From NCBI GenBank assembly GCA_024401745.1, contig JAKSKK010000006.1, positions 1 through 64,000 on the forward strand: a DNA stretch of 64,000 nt, in the 5' to 3' direction. The translations under genes and the position numbers were made by a program. Positions 7,388 through 15,018 of this stretch are shown here, in pieces. This DNA comes from Bacteroidales bacterium (GTDB lineage: Bacteria; Bacteroidota; Bacteroidia; Bacteroidales; UBA932). Below the pieces are notes generated by a model. It saw only the letters and a list, made by a program, of their open reading frames with translations, did no database searches and was not told where the DNA came from. Every line of letters begins with the position of its first letter. Positions within the stretch are counted from its first letter, which is position 1.

Positions 7388-9522
7388 TGATTATGAATAG
7401 ATTGAGCGAATTGATAGCACTCTGCGCGGTTCTCGTCACCGTGCTCCCTGCCAGGATGGCAGCCAAGGATGACATAAATGTTGTAGCTGACAACGGCAGG
7501 ATATTGCGTACCGTCGACTGTGCCGACGGGCACGTCCTGTCGGGAGTCTACTGTCTCGACGGAAATACTGACGGCTTCGTTGAAGAAGGTTCCAGGGAAT
7601 TCTCCTTCCTGGCAGACGGCGGACTGTACAGCGGCGAGAGCAAGTGGAAGAAAATAAAGTGCAACACCACGTCCTGCGCTGATTCATCCATCACGACGGT
7701 TTCGATGCTCAGCGCAGACGGCAAGCTTGGCGTCGTTCTCACTTATACGACCTACCCCGACCTTCCGCTCGTCCGCAAGGAAATCAGCATCAGCAATACC
7801 GGAAAGCAGGATATCCGGATAGAGGGAGTGAACGTCGAGGACGTCAGCATCTGCCTCGACGTGACCCATTCCCAGACCCTGCGTTCGTACGGCCGCTATC
7901 AGGCCCTGGGACCCTACAGGGGCAACTGGGACGACCCTCTGGTGGTCATCCACGGCTACAGGCCCGACCGGGGCATGGCTGTGGGCAACGAGACTACCGG
8001 TATAGTCAAGCGCACATCAGTCTACGAAGACGGCCACAGCCTGCAGGTCGGCACTACGATGCCTGAACAGGAATACCCGTTCCGCCGTTGGCTCGTGCCC
8101 GGGCAGAGCTGGAAGAGCGCGCCGGTGTTCACGGCCCTCTATCATGGAGCAGATCCTCAGCGCATTGTCAATACCACAGTCCAGACCTATATCCGCAAGT
8201 ACATGGGCGTACGCATCGAGAAGCTCGCCAAGAAGCCGCTGTTCGTCTACAATACCTGGGTTCCGTTCTATCACGACATCAATGAGGCCCTTATCATGGA
8301 AGTGGCCAAGGCCGCAGCCGAGTGCGGTGTGCAGGAGTTCATCATCGACGACGGCTGGCAGACCAACAACGGTTCCGGTAACGGCCCTCTCAGCAATGCA
8401 AAATCGTCCGAGGACTGGGCGATCAACACCGAGAAGTTCCCTAACGGGCTCAAACCCGTATTCGACTACATCAAGAGCCTGGGCATGAAACCGGGCATCT
8501 GGCTGAGTGTGGGCCGTCTCGACTGCAACAGCGAGACCGTCCTGAACCATCCTGAATGGATAGTACGCGACGCTTCAGGAAACGTCACCGACCTCCATAC
8601 CGGAAGCAGCGGGAACGTGACTGCCTGCATGGGTACCGAATGGTGCGACTACATCAAGGATGTCATCCTGCACAACGTGCATGCCTACGGTATCGAGTAT
8701 GTCAAGCTTGACCTCTCCATCGTGACCAGCGCCTACGTCTACGATCCCGCACATACAGGCTGCTATGCCACCGACCATAAGTGGCACCGCGACCACGAGG
8801 AGTCATACGATGTGATCTACGAGCAGTGCATGCGCATGTTCGACGAGCTGCATGCCGAGGCTCCGGACCTTTTCATAGACTGTACTTTCGAGACGGCCGG
8901 CAAGCTTCAGCTGATGGACTATGGCATCGCCAAGCATGCCGAAGGCAACTGGCTGGCGAACATCGAGGAGCCTTCTCCGCAGGGAAACCACAGGGTGAGG
9001 CATCTGGCCTGGGTCAGGACACCGGCCCTTCCCGCAACTTCTCTGGTGATAGGGAACAGACAGCTGGATGAACCTATGCATCTGCTTGCATACAAGTCAC
9101 TTATGGGAACGCTTCCCATCATGCTCGGAGATCCACGCAAACTCAGCGCCGAGGAACGAGCCGAGTTCAGGGCATTGACTGACTGGGTCAAGGGACTTGA
9201 GGCACGGCACGAGATAATGTCGTTCCGTCAGGATCTTCCAGGCTTCGGCGAGCCGGCGGAGGGCTGCTGGGACGGATACTGCCGCATCAATACCGAAAGC
9301 TGCAGCGGAGGTCTTGTGGGCGTGTTCCGCGAAGGTGCGGCGGAGTCTTCACGCACTGTCACTGTCCGTGACCTGGATGCAGATGCTGTGTACAGCGTAA
9401 GGCGTGGCCCTGACGGAACCGAGATTGCCCGTATGACCGGAGCCGATCTTGAGGATAAGGGCTTTACGGTTGTTCTTGACGATCCGTACTCGGGCGAACT
9501 GTTCGAAGTCTGCCGGGAGTAA
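7384..9522 (+). CDS. GH36-family alpha-galactosidase
   Basis: 712 residues from the ATG at 7384, which overlaps the CE15 stop (ATGA). A hydrophobic signal peptide (about residues 1-27) indicates export. The N-terminal beta-sandwich (about 35-290) is followed by a TIM barrel: 'EFIIDDGWQTNNG', 'MKPGIWLSVGRLDC', and 'YVKLDLS' with nucleophile candidate Asp443. 'DLFIDCTFETAGKLQ' and 'RVRHLAWVRTPALPA' contain later barrel residues. The layout fits GH36, which releases terminal alpha-galactose with retention. The exact specificity (raffinose-type, alpha-1,3-Gal or N-acetylgalactosamine) cannot be told. Its 3' end overlaps the convergent M28 peptidase gene by 59 bp. Confidence 0.85.
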   Translation: MMIMNRLSELIALCAVLVTVLPARMAAKDDINVVADNGRILRTVDCADGHVLSGVYCLDGNTDGFVEEGSREFSFLADGGLYSGESKWKKIKCNTTSCADSSITTVSMLSADGKLGVVLTYTTYPDLPLVRKEISISNTGKQDIRIEGVNVEDVSICLDVTHSQTLRSYGRYQALGPYRGNWDDPLVVIHGYRPDRGMAVGNETTGIVKRTSVYEDGHSLQVGTTMPEQEYPFRRWLVPGQSWKSAPVFTALYHGADPQRIVNTTVQTYIRKYMGVRIEKLAKKPLFVYNTWVPFYHDINEALIMEVAKAAAECGVQEFIIDDGWQTNNGSGNGPLSNAKSSEDWAINTEKFPNGLKPVFDYIKSLGMKPGIWLSVGRLDCNSETVLNHPEWIVRDASGNVTDLHTGSSGNVTACMGTEWCDYIKDVILHNVHAYGIEYVKLDLSIVTSAYVYDPAHTGCYATDHKWHRDHEESYDVIYEQCMRMFDELHAEAPDLFIDCTFETAGKLQLMDYGIAKHAEGNWLANIEEPSPQGNHRVRHLAWVRTPALPATSLVIGNRQLDEPMHLLAYKSLMGTLPIMLGDPRKLSAEERAEFRALTDWVKGLEARHEIMSFRQDLPGFGEPAEGCWDGYCRINTESCSGGLVGVFREGAAESSRTVTVRDLDADAVYSVRRGPDGTEIARMTGADLEDKGFTVVLDDPYSGELFEVCRE

Positions 9523-11047
9523 GGTCGATGGCTGCGGCGGCACCGAACATGACGTTGATGTCCGAGAGGGTGCCGCTCATATCCCAATCGTCGCTGTATT
9601 CGTCGCTGGGCTTGTGGTACCAGCTGGTCTTGTTGTTGCCGTTCTCCAGTACAAGTGCAGGGACTCCCTTCTTTACGAAGTTGTAATGGTCGGAGCGGAA
9701 GTACCATCCGTCTGAATTGTCATCGTCGAAGACCACGTGTCTGCCCTGGGCCTCGGCGCTTGCCGCTATGTAGTCATCCAGTTCGCTCTGACCTCCGCCC
9801 AGCAGGACGAGGTCTTCGGAATAGGCTTCCGGGGCAATGCAGTCGAAGTTGAAGCAGGCCAGGGTCTTCTCCATCGGGAATGCGGGGTGCTCGCAGTAGA
9901 ACTGACTGCCGTACAGGCCGCTTTCTTCCAGAGTGGGAATCAGGAACACGAGCGAACGGTGGGGCGGTTCCGGTGCGTCCTTGAACTTCTTGGCTATCAG
10001 GAAGATGGCTGCGATGCCCGAACCGTTGTCCGATGCTCCGTTATAAATGGCGTCGCCACTCTCATCGGGAGCTCCCGTCCCGAAATGGTCCCAATGTGCG
10101 CTGAAAACTATCGCTTCATTCTTGATGTCGGTGCCGGGCAGGACTCCGGCAACATTACGCGTGACTGCCGTTTCGTATGTGACATCCACGAGCACATCGC
10201 CCTTCACGTTCAGGTCGATTGCCTTGAATCCAGGCCTCTTGGCTTCTTCAGAAATCTGGTCGAAGTCCAGACCCGCCGCTGCAAGAAGCTTGCGGCAGCC
10301 GGCTTCATGTATCCATCCTTTCAGAGCCAGGCAGCCGGCATTGCAGGTATGTTCGTCATAGAGGGAACGGTTCCCGCCAAGATGGCCGTTCACCAGCACA
10401 TCCCAGCCGTAGCTTGCTGCTGCAGTGTTGTGCACCACAAGGCAGCCTGCGGCACCAAGACGCTCGGCAAGCTCGAACTTGTAGGTGAAGCGCCCGTAAT
10501 ATGTCATGTTCTTCCCTTTGAACAGACGCGGGTTGTAGAACCCCGGGTCATTGACCATGGCCACTATGATCTTGTCCTTGACATCCACGCCCTCAAGGTC
10601 ATTCCATCCGTACTCCGGAGCCTCTATCCCGAAGCCGGCAAAGACAAAACCGCAGTCCTTCAGTTCTATCCTGTCCGTAGCCCTTGCGGTCCAGAAGATC
10701 ATGTCGTCTCCGAAAAGAAGATCCTCGTCTCCAGTCTGTCCTTGGATGTGGATCTTCCCGTCATCGGGACGTGAAATGGTGGTTATCATGCCGACATTCT
10801 GGAACCATTCGCCGTCGAATGCAGGTTCAAGGCCAAGCTTCTCCATCTCCGAAGCAAGATAGCCCACGGTCTTGTCTTCATATTCTGTCATGGGACAACG
10901 GCCTCCGAACTCATCCGACCCTATTGTCGAAATCCAGCCCCTGAGTAGCGCCATGTCTGCTTCATCATTCCCCGGATGCTGCCCGCATCCGCTCAGGACA
11001 GCGGAAAAGGCCAGAGCTGTCAGCAATGTCTTACCAAAGCATTTCAT
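9464..11047 (-). CDS. M28-family metallopeptidase lipoprotein with PA-type insert
   Basis: 528 residues from the ATG at 11047, which opens a lipoprotein signal (MKCFGKTLLTALAFSAVLSGCG); longer frames upstream run through the promoter. A protease-associated-like region (about 150-260) precedes the catalytic domain. The zinc ligands of M28 are visible: 'SAHWDHFG' (His), 'NGASDNGSG' (Asp), 'PTLEESGLYGS' (Glu-Glu), 'CFNFDC' (Asp) and 'WYHKPSDEYSD' (His). Members are aminopeptidases or glutaminyl cyclases acting in the periplasm or at the surface. The last 19 or so residues after 'FGAAAAIDL' run past the normal family end and overlap the GH36 gene, suggesting that the original stop was lost. Confidence 0.88.
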   Translation of the reverse strand: MKCFGKTLLTALAFSAVLSGCGQHPGNDEADMALLRGWISTIGSDEFGGRCPMTEYEDKTVGYLASEMEKLGLEPAFDGEWFQNVGMITTISRPDDGKIHIQGQTGDEDLLFGDDMIFWTARATDRIELKDCGFVFAGFGIEAPEYGWNDLEGVDVKDKIIVAMVNDPGFYNPRLFKGKNMTYYGRFTYKFELAERLGAAGCLVVHNTAAASYGWDVLVNGHLGGNRSLYDEHTCNAGCLALKGWIHEAGCRKLLAAAGLDFDQISEEAKRPGFKAIDLNVKGDVLVDVTYETAVTRNVAGVLPGTDIKNEAIVFSAHWDHFGTGAPDESGDAIYNGASDNGSGIAAIFLIAKKFKDAPEPPHRSLVFLIPTLEESGLYGSQFYCEHPAFPMEKTLACFNFDCIAPEAYSEDLVLLGGGQSELDDYIAASAEAQGRHVVFDDDNSDGWYFRSDHYNFVKKGVPALVLENGNNKTSWYHKPSDEYSDDWDMSGTLSDINVMFGAAAAIDLTPGRLRTVRPSTDRQEQP

Positions 11048-11070
11048 AATGATCTTCCTTTGAATTGTCA

Positions 11071-11101
11071 CAAAGATACAATGCATCCCGTTCAAAACAA
11101 G
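11071..11101 (-). promoter_or_regulatory. Candidate promoter of the M28 peptidase gene
   Basis: On the minus strand, CTTG (11101-11098) and TATCTTTG (11078-11071) are separated by exactly 19 bp, close to the Bacteroidota TTTG-N19-TAnnTTTG arrangement. The -7 box ends 23 bp before the ATG at 11047 and supports that start. It is the best-spaced promoter seen in the window. Confidence 0.55.
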
Positions 11102-11204
11102 ACCTGATGGTTGAAGATAATCCTGAAACACTTGGAAATAAACGTTATCTTTATCAAAATAATTGTCATAGACAAACAGCAATCTTATATAGAAGATCAT
11201 AAAA

Positions 11205-12089
11205 ATGAGATCATTTGCATTCCTGGGACTCAGCGCCATTCAAGCAGAGACGCTCTCTGTCCTTTTGATCATTGCAGCCTGCAGTGCCTCTTTTTGCTTC
11301 ATTGTCGGTGAGATTACGCGCAATAACAGCCAGATGGATAAACTTTGGAGTATTCTTCCCGCCGTATACGTATGGGTGGTTGCTTTCAAAGGCGGCCTTG
11401 AGGCACGTCTTGTGCTGATGGCAATCCTTGCCACGGTTTGGGGCGCCCGTCTTACCTTCAACTTTGCGCTCAAGGGCGCCTATACCTGGAAGTTCTGGAC
11501 CGGCGAGGAGGACTATCGATGGCCATGGCTGCGCAAACGCAAGGAGTTCCAGCCCCGTTGGAAGTGGGTGGTTTTCGATTTTCTGTTCATATCAATCTAT
11601 CAGAATTTCCTCGTACTGTTAACCACCCTCCCTGCCGTTGCGGCTCTTGGCTCAGCCGAGCCTTTCGGCTGGAAGGATATTGCCGTCGGCATTCTCATGG
11701 CGTCTTTTATCTTCTACGAAGCAGTGGCTGATTTACAGCAATGGCGTTTTCAGAGCACCAAGTGGGCAATGATCAACTCCGGCAGGAAGCTTGAGGAATT
11801 GCCGACTCCGTACAACAAGGGTTTCAATACCACCGGCCTCTGGAGAGTGAGCCGCCATCCCAACTACTTTGCTGAGCAGTTCATATGGGTGTCATTCTAC
11901 CTGTTCTCCATTGTGGCAGGTGCTGGTATTCTCAACTGGTCTGTATGCGGTGCTGTTCTTTTGATACTTCTTTTCCTGGGCAGTTCCACTCTGGGCGAAT
12001 ACATCAGCAAATCGAAATATCCGGAGTACGAAAAATACATCAGGAGCGTCAACCGCTATTTCCCCGGAAAAGCCTACGTAGAACCCTAG
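11205..12089 (+). CDS. DUF1295 family membrane protein (steroid 5-alpha-reductase-like)
   Basis: 294 residues with about six or seven hydrophobic segments, including about 15-35, 48-62, 66-88, 125-147, 160-178 and 240-270. 'TVWGARLTFNFALKG', 'FQSTKWAMINSG', 'GLWRVSRHPNYFAEQ' and 'YPEYEKYIRSVNRYFPG' are the conserved blocks of DUF1295, a family related to steroid 5-alpha reductases and isoprenylcysteine methyltransferases; the R-x-S-R-H-P-N-Y motif binds cofactor in relatives. The substrate is unknown, probably a lipid or quinone-like compound. The gene stands alone, divergent from the M28 peptidase, and is followed at once by the hairpin repeat block. Confidence 0.85.
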   Translation: MRSFAFLGLSAIQAETLSVLLIIAACSASFCFIVGEITRNNSQMDKLWSILPAVYVWVVAFKGGLEARLVLMAILATVWGARLTFNFALKGAYTWKFWTGEEDYRWPWLRKRKEFQPRWKWVVFDFLFISIYQNFLVLLTTLPAVAALGSAEPFGWKDIAVGILMASFIFYEAVADLQQWRFQSTKWAMINSGRKLEELPTPYNKGFNTTGLWRVSRHPNYFAEQFIWVSFYLFSIVAGAGILNWSVCGAVLLILLFLGSSTLGEYISKSKYPEYEKYIRSVNRYFPGKAYVEP

Positions 12090-12090
12090 A

Positions 12091-12354
12091 TGTTCCCTTA
12101 CTCAGAAAAACGGTGAGTTAGGGAACATCAAAGTGCCCTGGAGAGCCCTGAGGGGCATGGGGACGGTCCCTGACTCGCCAAAATCCCGAGTTAGGGCACA
12201 CGGACTGGGGTAATAATGCAGATCTGTGCGCTTATATACAGTGTAATGAGCCAAAGCTCGAAAAAATGGTGAGCTTGGGCTCAACAATATAGCCTGAAGT
12301 GTCCCGTAGGGCATGCTTGCGTGCCAAAGCTCCCGGTAAATCCGAGGTTGGGAT
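12091..12354. repeat. Two copies of a ~108-bp two-hairpin element
   Basis: Four imperfect palindromes occupy a gene-free stretch. H1 (12091-12127) has 13-nt arms with 12 pairs and an 11-nt loop. H2 (12168-12196) has 10-nt arms with 9 pairs. H3 (12247-12283) has 13-nt arms with 12 pairs and an 11-nt loop. H4 (about 12321-12354) is more decayed. H1 and H3 share loops (GAAAAACGGT versus GAAAAAATGGT), H2 and H4 share a loop core (AAATCC), and both spacers contain GGGCATG. So H1-H2 and H3-H4 are two direct copies about 156 bp apart. Arm sequences differ between copies while pairing is kept. No T-run follows, so these are not ordinary terminators. The rest of the 12090-12498 gap shows nothing else except a promoter box at 12470. 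Confidence 0.6.
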
Positions 12355-12469
12355 CAGAAATGATTGATAAGAAAGTCCTATTGCAACAGTCCTCGTACTA
12401 TATGTTCAGCATAATCACTCCTTCCTAAGTAATAGAGTGCATTTCACCTGGAAGATAAATATCTTTTGC

Positions 12470-12477
12470 TATCTTTG
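12470..12477 (+). promoter_or_regulatory. Candidate -7 box in front of the YbjQ remnant
   Basis: TATCTTTG matches TAnnTTTG and ends 21 bp before the ATG at 12499. It is probably the original promoter of the deleted YbjQ-type gene. Confidence 0.4.
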
Positions 12478-12498
12478 AGGACTTAAAGAAGCATTGAC

Positions 12499-12603
12499 AT
12501 GATACTTACAACTACACCGACGGTCGAGGGCCGTCATATCAAGGAATACCCGTACAGGAAACCTTCAAGGAATACTTCCTTTCTTGCCGGATGGGCATGC
12601 TGA
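12499..12603 (+). pseudogene. 5' remnant of a YbjQ/DUF74 (heavy-metal-binding) gene
   Basis: The frame opens MILTTTPTVEGRHIKEY, the standard start of YbjQ-family proteins (about 105 residues when complete). After about residue 17 similarity stops, and the frame runs through unrelated sequence (PYRKPSRN...) to TGA at 12603. The break at about 12549-12555 coincides with the place where HAD-hydrolase similarity begins in another frame, so one deletion appears to have removed the rest of ybjQ and the front of the next gene. The family's role is poorly known. The fragment is not expected to be functional. Confidence 0.65.
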
Positions 12604-12809
12604 AGCCCAATCCTGCAATCTTCCGCGCTGTGCTGGATTCCATAGGCCTCGAGCCAGGGGAAGTGCTGTACATCGATGACTCACCGAGCAACGCGGCAGC
12701 AGCATCCGGCGTTGGGATGCATGGCTTGCATTACAGGGTCGGGAGCGATCTGGAGGAACTTGTCGAAAGTGCCATTCCACGAGTTTCACGAGAAACAGGA
12801 CAGAACTGA
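12552..12809 (+). pseudogene. 3' remnant of a HAD-family hydrolase gene
   Basis: The frame reads VQETFKEYFLSCRMGMLKPNPAIF..., then 'EVLYIDDSPSNAAAASGVGMHGLHY', the C-terminal half of a HAD phosphatase of the YihX/epoxide-hydrolase-N type. The K-P-x-P Lys and the D-D motif near the end are present, but the N-terminal nucleophile motif (D-x-D/N) and cap are missing. A short product could start at the ATG at 12591 (72 residues), yet it would lack the active-site Asp. The 5' part was removed by the same deletion that truncated the YbjQ gene. The last ten residues after 'DLEELV' may also be altered. Confidence 0.7.
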
Positions 12810-12946
12810 TCGAGAATCTGCAAAAGGTCTTGGTGATGCGGAAAATGCACGGCCGCGAGCAGCAGGCAATAGCCATTATGAAGCTTGATGAGCTGACGCC
12901 GCATGAACGCATCGCCTTCAACTTCGGAATGATATATTTAAATGAT
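12810..12946 (+). other. Possible decayed coding remnant upstream of the outer-membrane protein gene
   Basis: One frame (continuous with the next gene) reads TELIENLQKVLVMRKMHGREQQAIAI and on to FNFGMIYLND before the signal peptide of the following protein. The composition looks protein-like, but no family was recognised. It may be the tail of a lost gene, or merely open sequence. No separate start or ribosome-binding site was identified. Confidence 0.25.
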
Positions 12947-14059
12947 ATGAAAAAATATTTAGTCATAATTGCGCTGTTGCTTTCGGCCTTTTCGGCAAAG
13001 GCCCAGATTTCTTTTGTGCAGGGTTGGATCAAGGACAACACCGGTAAAGTGACGGAGTGTCTGATAAGGAATACTGAGAATTTCTTTGCCAATTCCGAGA
13101 TCAAGTATAAGCTTGACCCATCATCCGATGTCTGTACAGCCGGCATCAACGAAGTCAGTGCCTTTTGTGTGGGTGATCAGCTGTATGAAAGACACAGAGT
13201 GAATGTGGACTGCTCTACGGCAGATATTTCATCAGGTTATTCTCTCACGGAGGCGCCTGAATTCGAGGAGAAGACAGTCTTCCTTGAAGTCCTGTGTGAT
13301 GGCCCCAAGAGGCTTTATCTGTTTTCCGCCCCTTCATACAAGGATAATTTCTTCATCTCGACACTGGATTCTCCGGAACCGTCATATCTGGTGAATAAGA
13401 TGTACTTAGCGGATGGAAGGACCGGTAATTTGCGTGAAAACAATTCTTTCCGTGGCCAGCTTGTGTATTATTTCCATGACAACGGACTTACCGGGGATGA
13501 AGTGAAAGATCTTGCGTATGATGAGAAATCGCTGGTCGGCCTCTTCGACCGCATGAACGGCACAACGTCCAGGCAGCGCAGGTCCGGTGCTATGAGTATT
13601 GACCTTGCTATGGACTACAGACCTGCCAAGAATGGTTTTGAGGCTGGAGCCGGCTTGTCTTTCGAATATGTTTTCCCCAGCCATAGGAACAAATGGGCCG
13701 TATTCTTTACGCCTATGGCCAGATATTACAAGCTGCCCAATGGGGATCCCAATGAATTGTTGACATGCCAGGTCACATTCGGCCCCAGATACTATATGTA
13801 TCTCGGAGACAATGTCAGATTGTATGCTGACGCGGCAATGGGTATGGGAATGGATTATTTTGACGAACTGACTTTCGGGTTCGGCGCAAAATTCTCTGAT
13901 TACGTATCCATAGGAATGTCATATACAATGCCGTATACTGTACTGGTGCTCCAGTTCCAGGATGCCGCTGAAGCATACCACCTTTTCGAGCACGGTGAGG
14001 CTCTGCCCATCAAGTTTACTGCAAGGTTCTCAATACCCCTGAGAAAGGGCAAGAAATAG
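12947..14059 (+). CDS. Secreted/outer-membrane beta-barrel-like protein, unknown function
   Basis: 370 residues from the ATG at 12947, which opens a signal peptide (MKKYLVIIALLLSAFSAKAQ); the frame is open further upstream but that part is not signal-like. The N-terminal half (about 22-215) is a beta-rich domain of a type seen in Bacteroidota envelope proteins ('QGWIKDNTGKVTECLI', 'YLFSAPSYKDNFFI'). The C-terminal half (about 240-370) has alternating hydrophobic strands ('FEAGAGLSFEYVFP', 'MYLGDNVRLYADAA', 'DYVSIGMSYTMPYTV') typical of a small outer-membrane barrel. No enzyme motif is visible and no partner is adjacent. The gene is richer in A/T than its neighbours and sits beside the deletion scar. 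Confidence 0.7.
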   Translation: MKKYLVIIALLLSAFSAKAQISFVQGWIKDNTGKVTECLIRNTENFFANSEIKYKLDPSSDVCTAGINEVSAFCVGDQLYERHRVNVDCSTADISSGYSLTEAPEFEEKTVFLEVLCDGPKRLYLFSAPSYKDNFFISTLDSPEPSYLVNKMYLADGRTGNLRENNSFRGQLVYYFHDNGLTGDEVKDLAYDEKSLVGLFDRMNGTTSRQRRSGAMSIDLAMDYRPAKNGFEAGAGLSFEYVFPSHRNKWAVFFTPMARYYKLPNGDPNELLTCQVTFGPRYYMYLGDNVRLYADAAMGMGMDYFDELTFGFGAKFSDYVSIGMSYTMPYTVLVLQFQDAAEAYHLFEHGEALPIKFTARFSIPLRKGKK

Positions 14060-14117
14060 TTTTTTGTTAACTTTCCAAATGTTCGTACGTCTTGGTATTG
14101 ATATATTTATTTGAGCA

Positions 14118-14993
14118 ATGGAAGATTACATAATAAGACAAGAGAGGCCAGAAGACTGGTGGGAAGTGGAGAACCTCACGAGGGAGGCGTTCTGGAACGT
14201 GTACCGCCCCGGTTGCCTCGAACATTTCGTGTTGAATAGATATCGTATAAATCCCGATTTCATTCCCGAACTTGATTTTGTCATGGAAGTCGATGGCAGG
14301 ATAATAGGCCATGTGATGTATTCCAGAGCTGAACTTTTTGCTGAAGACGGCCGCGTGCTTCCCGCATGGACCTTCGGCCCCATCAGCATCCATCCTGAAT
14401 TCAAGAGGAAGGGCTACGGCCTTGCGCTGCTTCAGTATTCATTGGAGAAAGCGCGTGAGAAGGGGATTGCAGTGCTGTGCATGGAAGGTAACATCGACTT
14501 TTACGGTCACGCCGGATTCGTGCTGGCCAGCAGCCTCGGCGTTCATTACCATGGCGAGCCGAAGGACGATCCCGTTCCGTATTTCCTTGCCCAGGAACTT
14601 GTGCCCGGCTATCTCGGTGGAACGGAATGGACCTATTGCCCTCCGAAAGGCTATTTTGTCGCTGATGAGGATCCTGAGGGCTTCGAGCGCTATGATTCCA
14701 CCTTCATCTCAAAGGCGAAGCATTTCCAGGAAGGCCAGCTTCCGCAGTTCTGCCAGAGTTGCGGCATGCCGATGGCTTCGGATGATCTCTGCGGCACGAA
14801 TGCGGACGGTTCCATGAACTTCGATTACTGCAAGTATTGCTACAAAGACGGCGAATTCGTCGATATGGTTTCTATGGAGGATTACATTGACAAGTGTTCC
14901 CAGTTCGGTGCCCAGGCTGGTATGACCAACGAGGAGATGAAGGCGCACTGCCAGATGTTCTTCCCAATGCTCAAGAGATGGCGAAAAAAATAG
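14118..14993 (+). CDS. GNAT N-acetyltransferase fused to a C-terminal zinc ribbon
   Basis: 291 residues, cytoplasmic. Residues 1-165 are a GNAT domain. 'WTFGPISIHPEFKRKGYGLALL' holds strand beta-4 and the acetyl-CoA pyrophosphate loop (R/K-x-x-G-x-G), and 'FYGHAGFVLA' is the usual late motif. Residues 205-291 form a small zinc-ribbon domain of the Zn_ribbon_2 type: 'CQSCGMPM' and 'FDYCKYCYKDGEF' supply four cysteines, followed by the typical helical tail ending 'FFPMLKRW'. The acceptor is unknown. The zinc ribbon usually occurs as a free-standing protein, and here it may recruit a partner or substrate. A hairpin at the 3' end is shared with the convergent GH92-GH125 gene. Confidence 0.85.
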   Translation: MEDYIIRQERPEDWWEVENLTREAFWNVYRPGCLEHFVLNRYRINPDFIPELDFVMEVDGRIIGHVMYSRAELFAEDGRVLPAWTFGPISIHPEFKRKGYGLALLQYSLEKAREKGIAVLCMEGNIDFYGHAGFVLASSLGVHYHGEPKDDPVPYFLAQELVPGYLGGTEWTYCPPKGYFVADEDPEGFERYDSTFISKAKHFQEGQLPQFCQSCGMPMASDDLCGTNADGSMNFDYCKYCYKDGEFVDMVSMEDYIDKCSQFGAQAGMTNEEMKAHCQMFFPMLKRWRKK

Positions 14994-15014
14994 GGACGCT
15001 TGCGGCGCCCCTAT
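14984..15014 (-). terminator. Rho-independent terminator of the GH92-GH125 gene
   Basis: Ten-nt arms (14990-14999 and 15005-15014) pair at nine positions around a 5-nt loop. On the minus strand the hairpin follows the stop at 15019 and is trailed by seven T residues, a textbook terminator. In the plus direction it could weakly end the GNAT transcript. Confidence 0.8.
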
Positions 15015-15018
15015 TGTG

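Noticed and set aside
11048..11239. N-terminal extension of the M28 peptidase up to 11239
   Set aside because: The extension runs across a well-spaced promoter and lies before a clear lipoprotein signal starting at 11047; the translation is not protein-like.
12091..12127. Hairpin H1 as the terminator of the DUF1295 gene
   Set aside because: It follows the stop directly, but there is no T-run, and three related hairpins follow, so a repeat element explains it better.
12090..12498. tRNA or CRISPR in the gene-free stretch
   Set aside because: No cloverleaf with a T-loop GTTCRA motif and no regularly spaced identical repeats; only the hairpin element is present.
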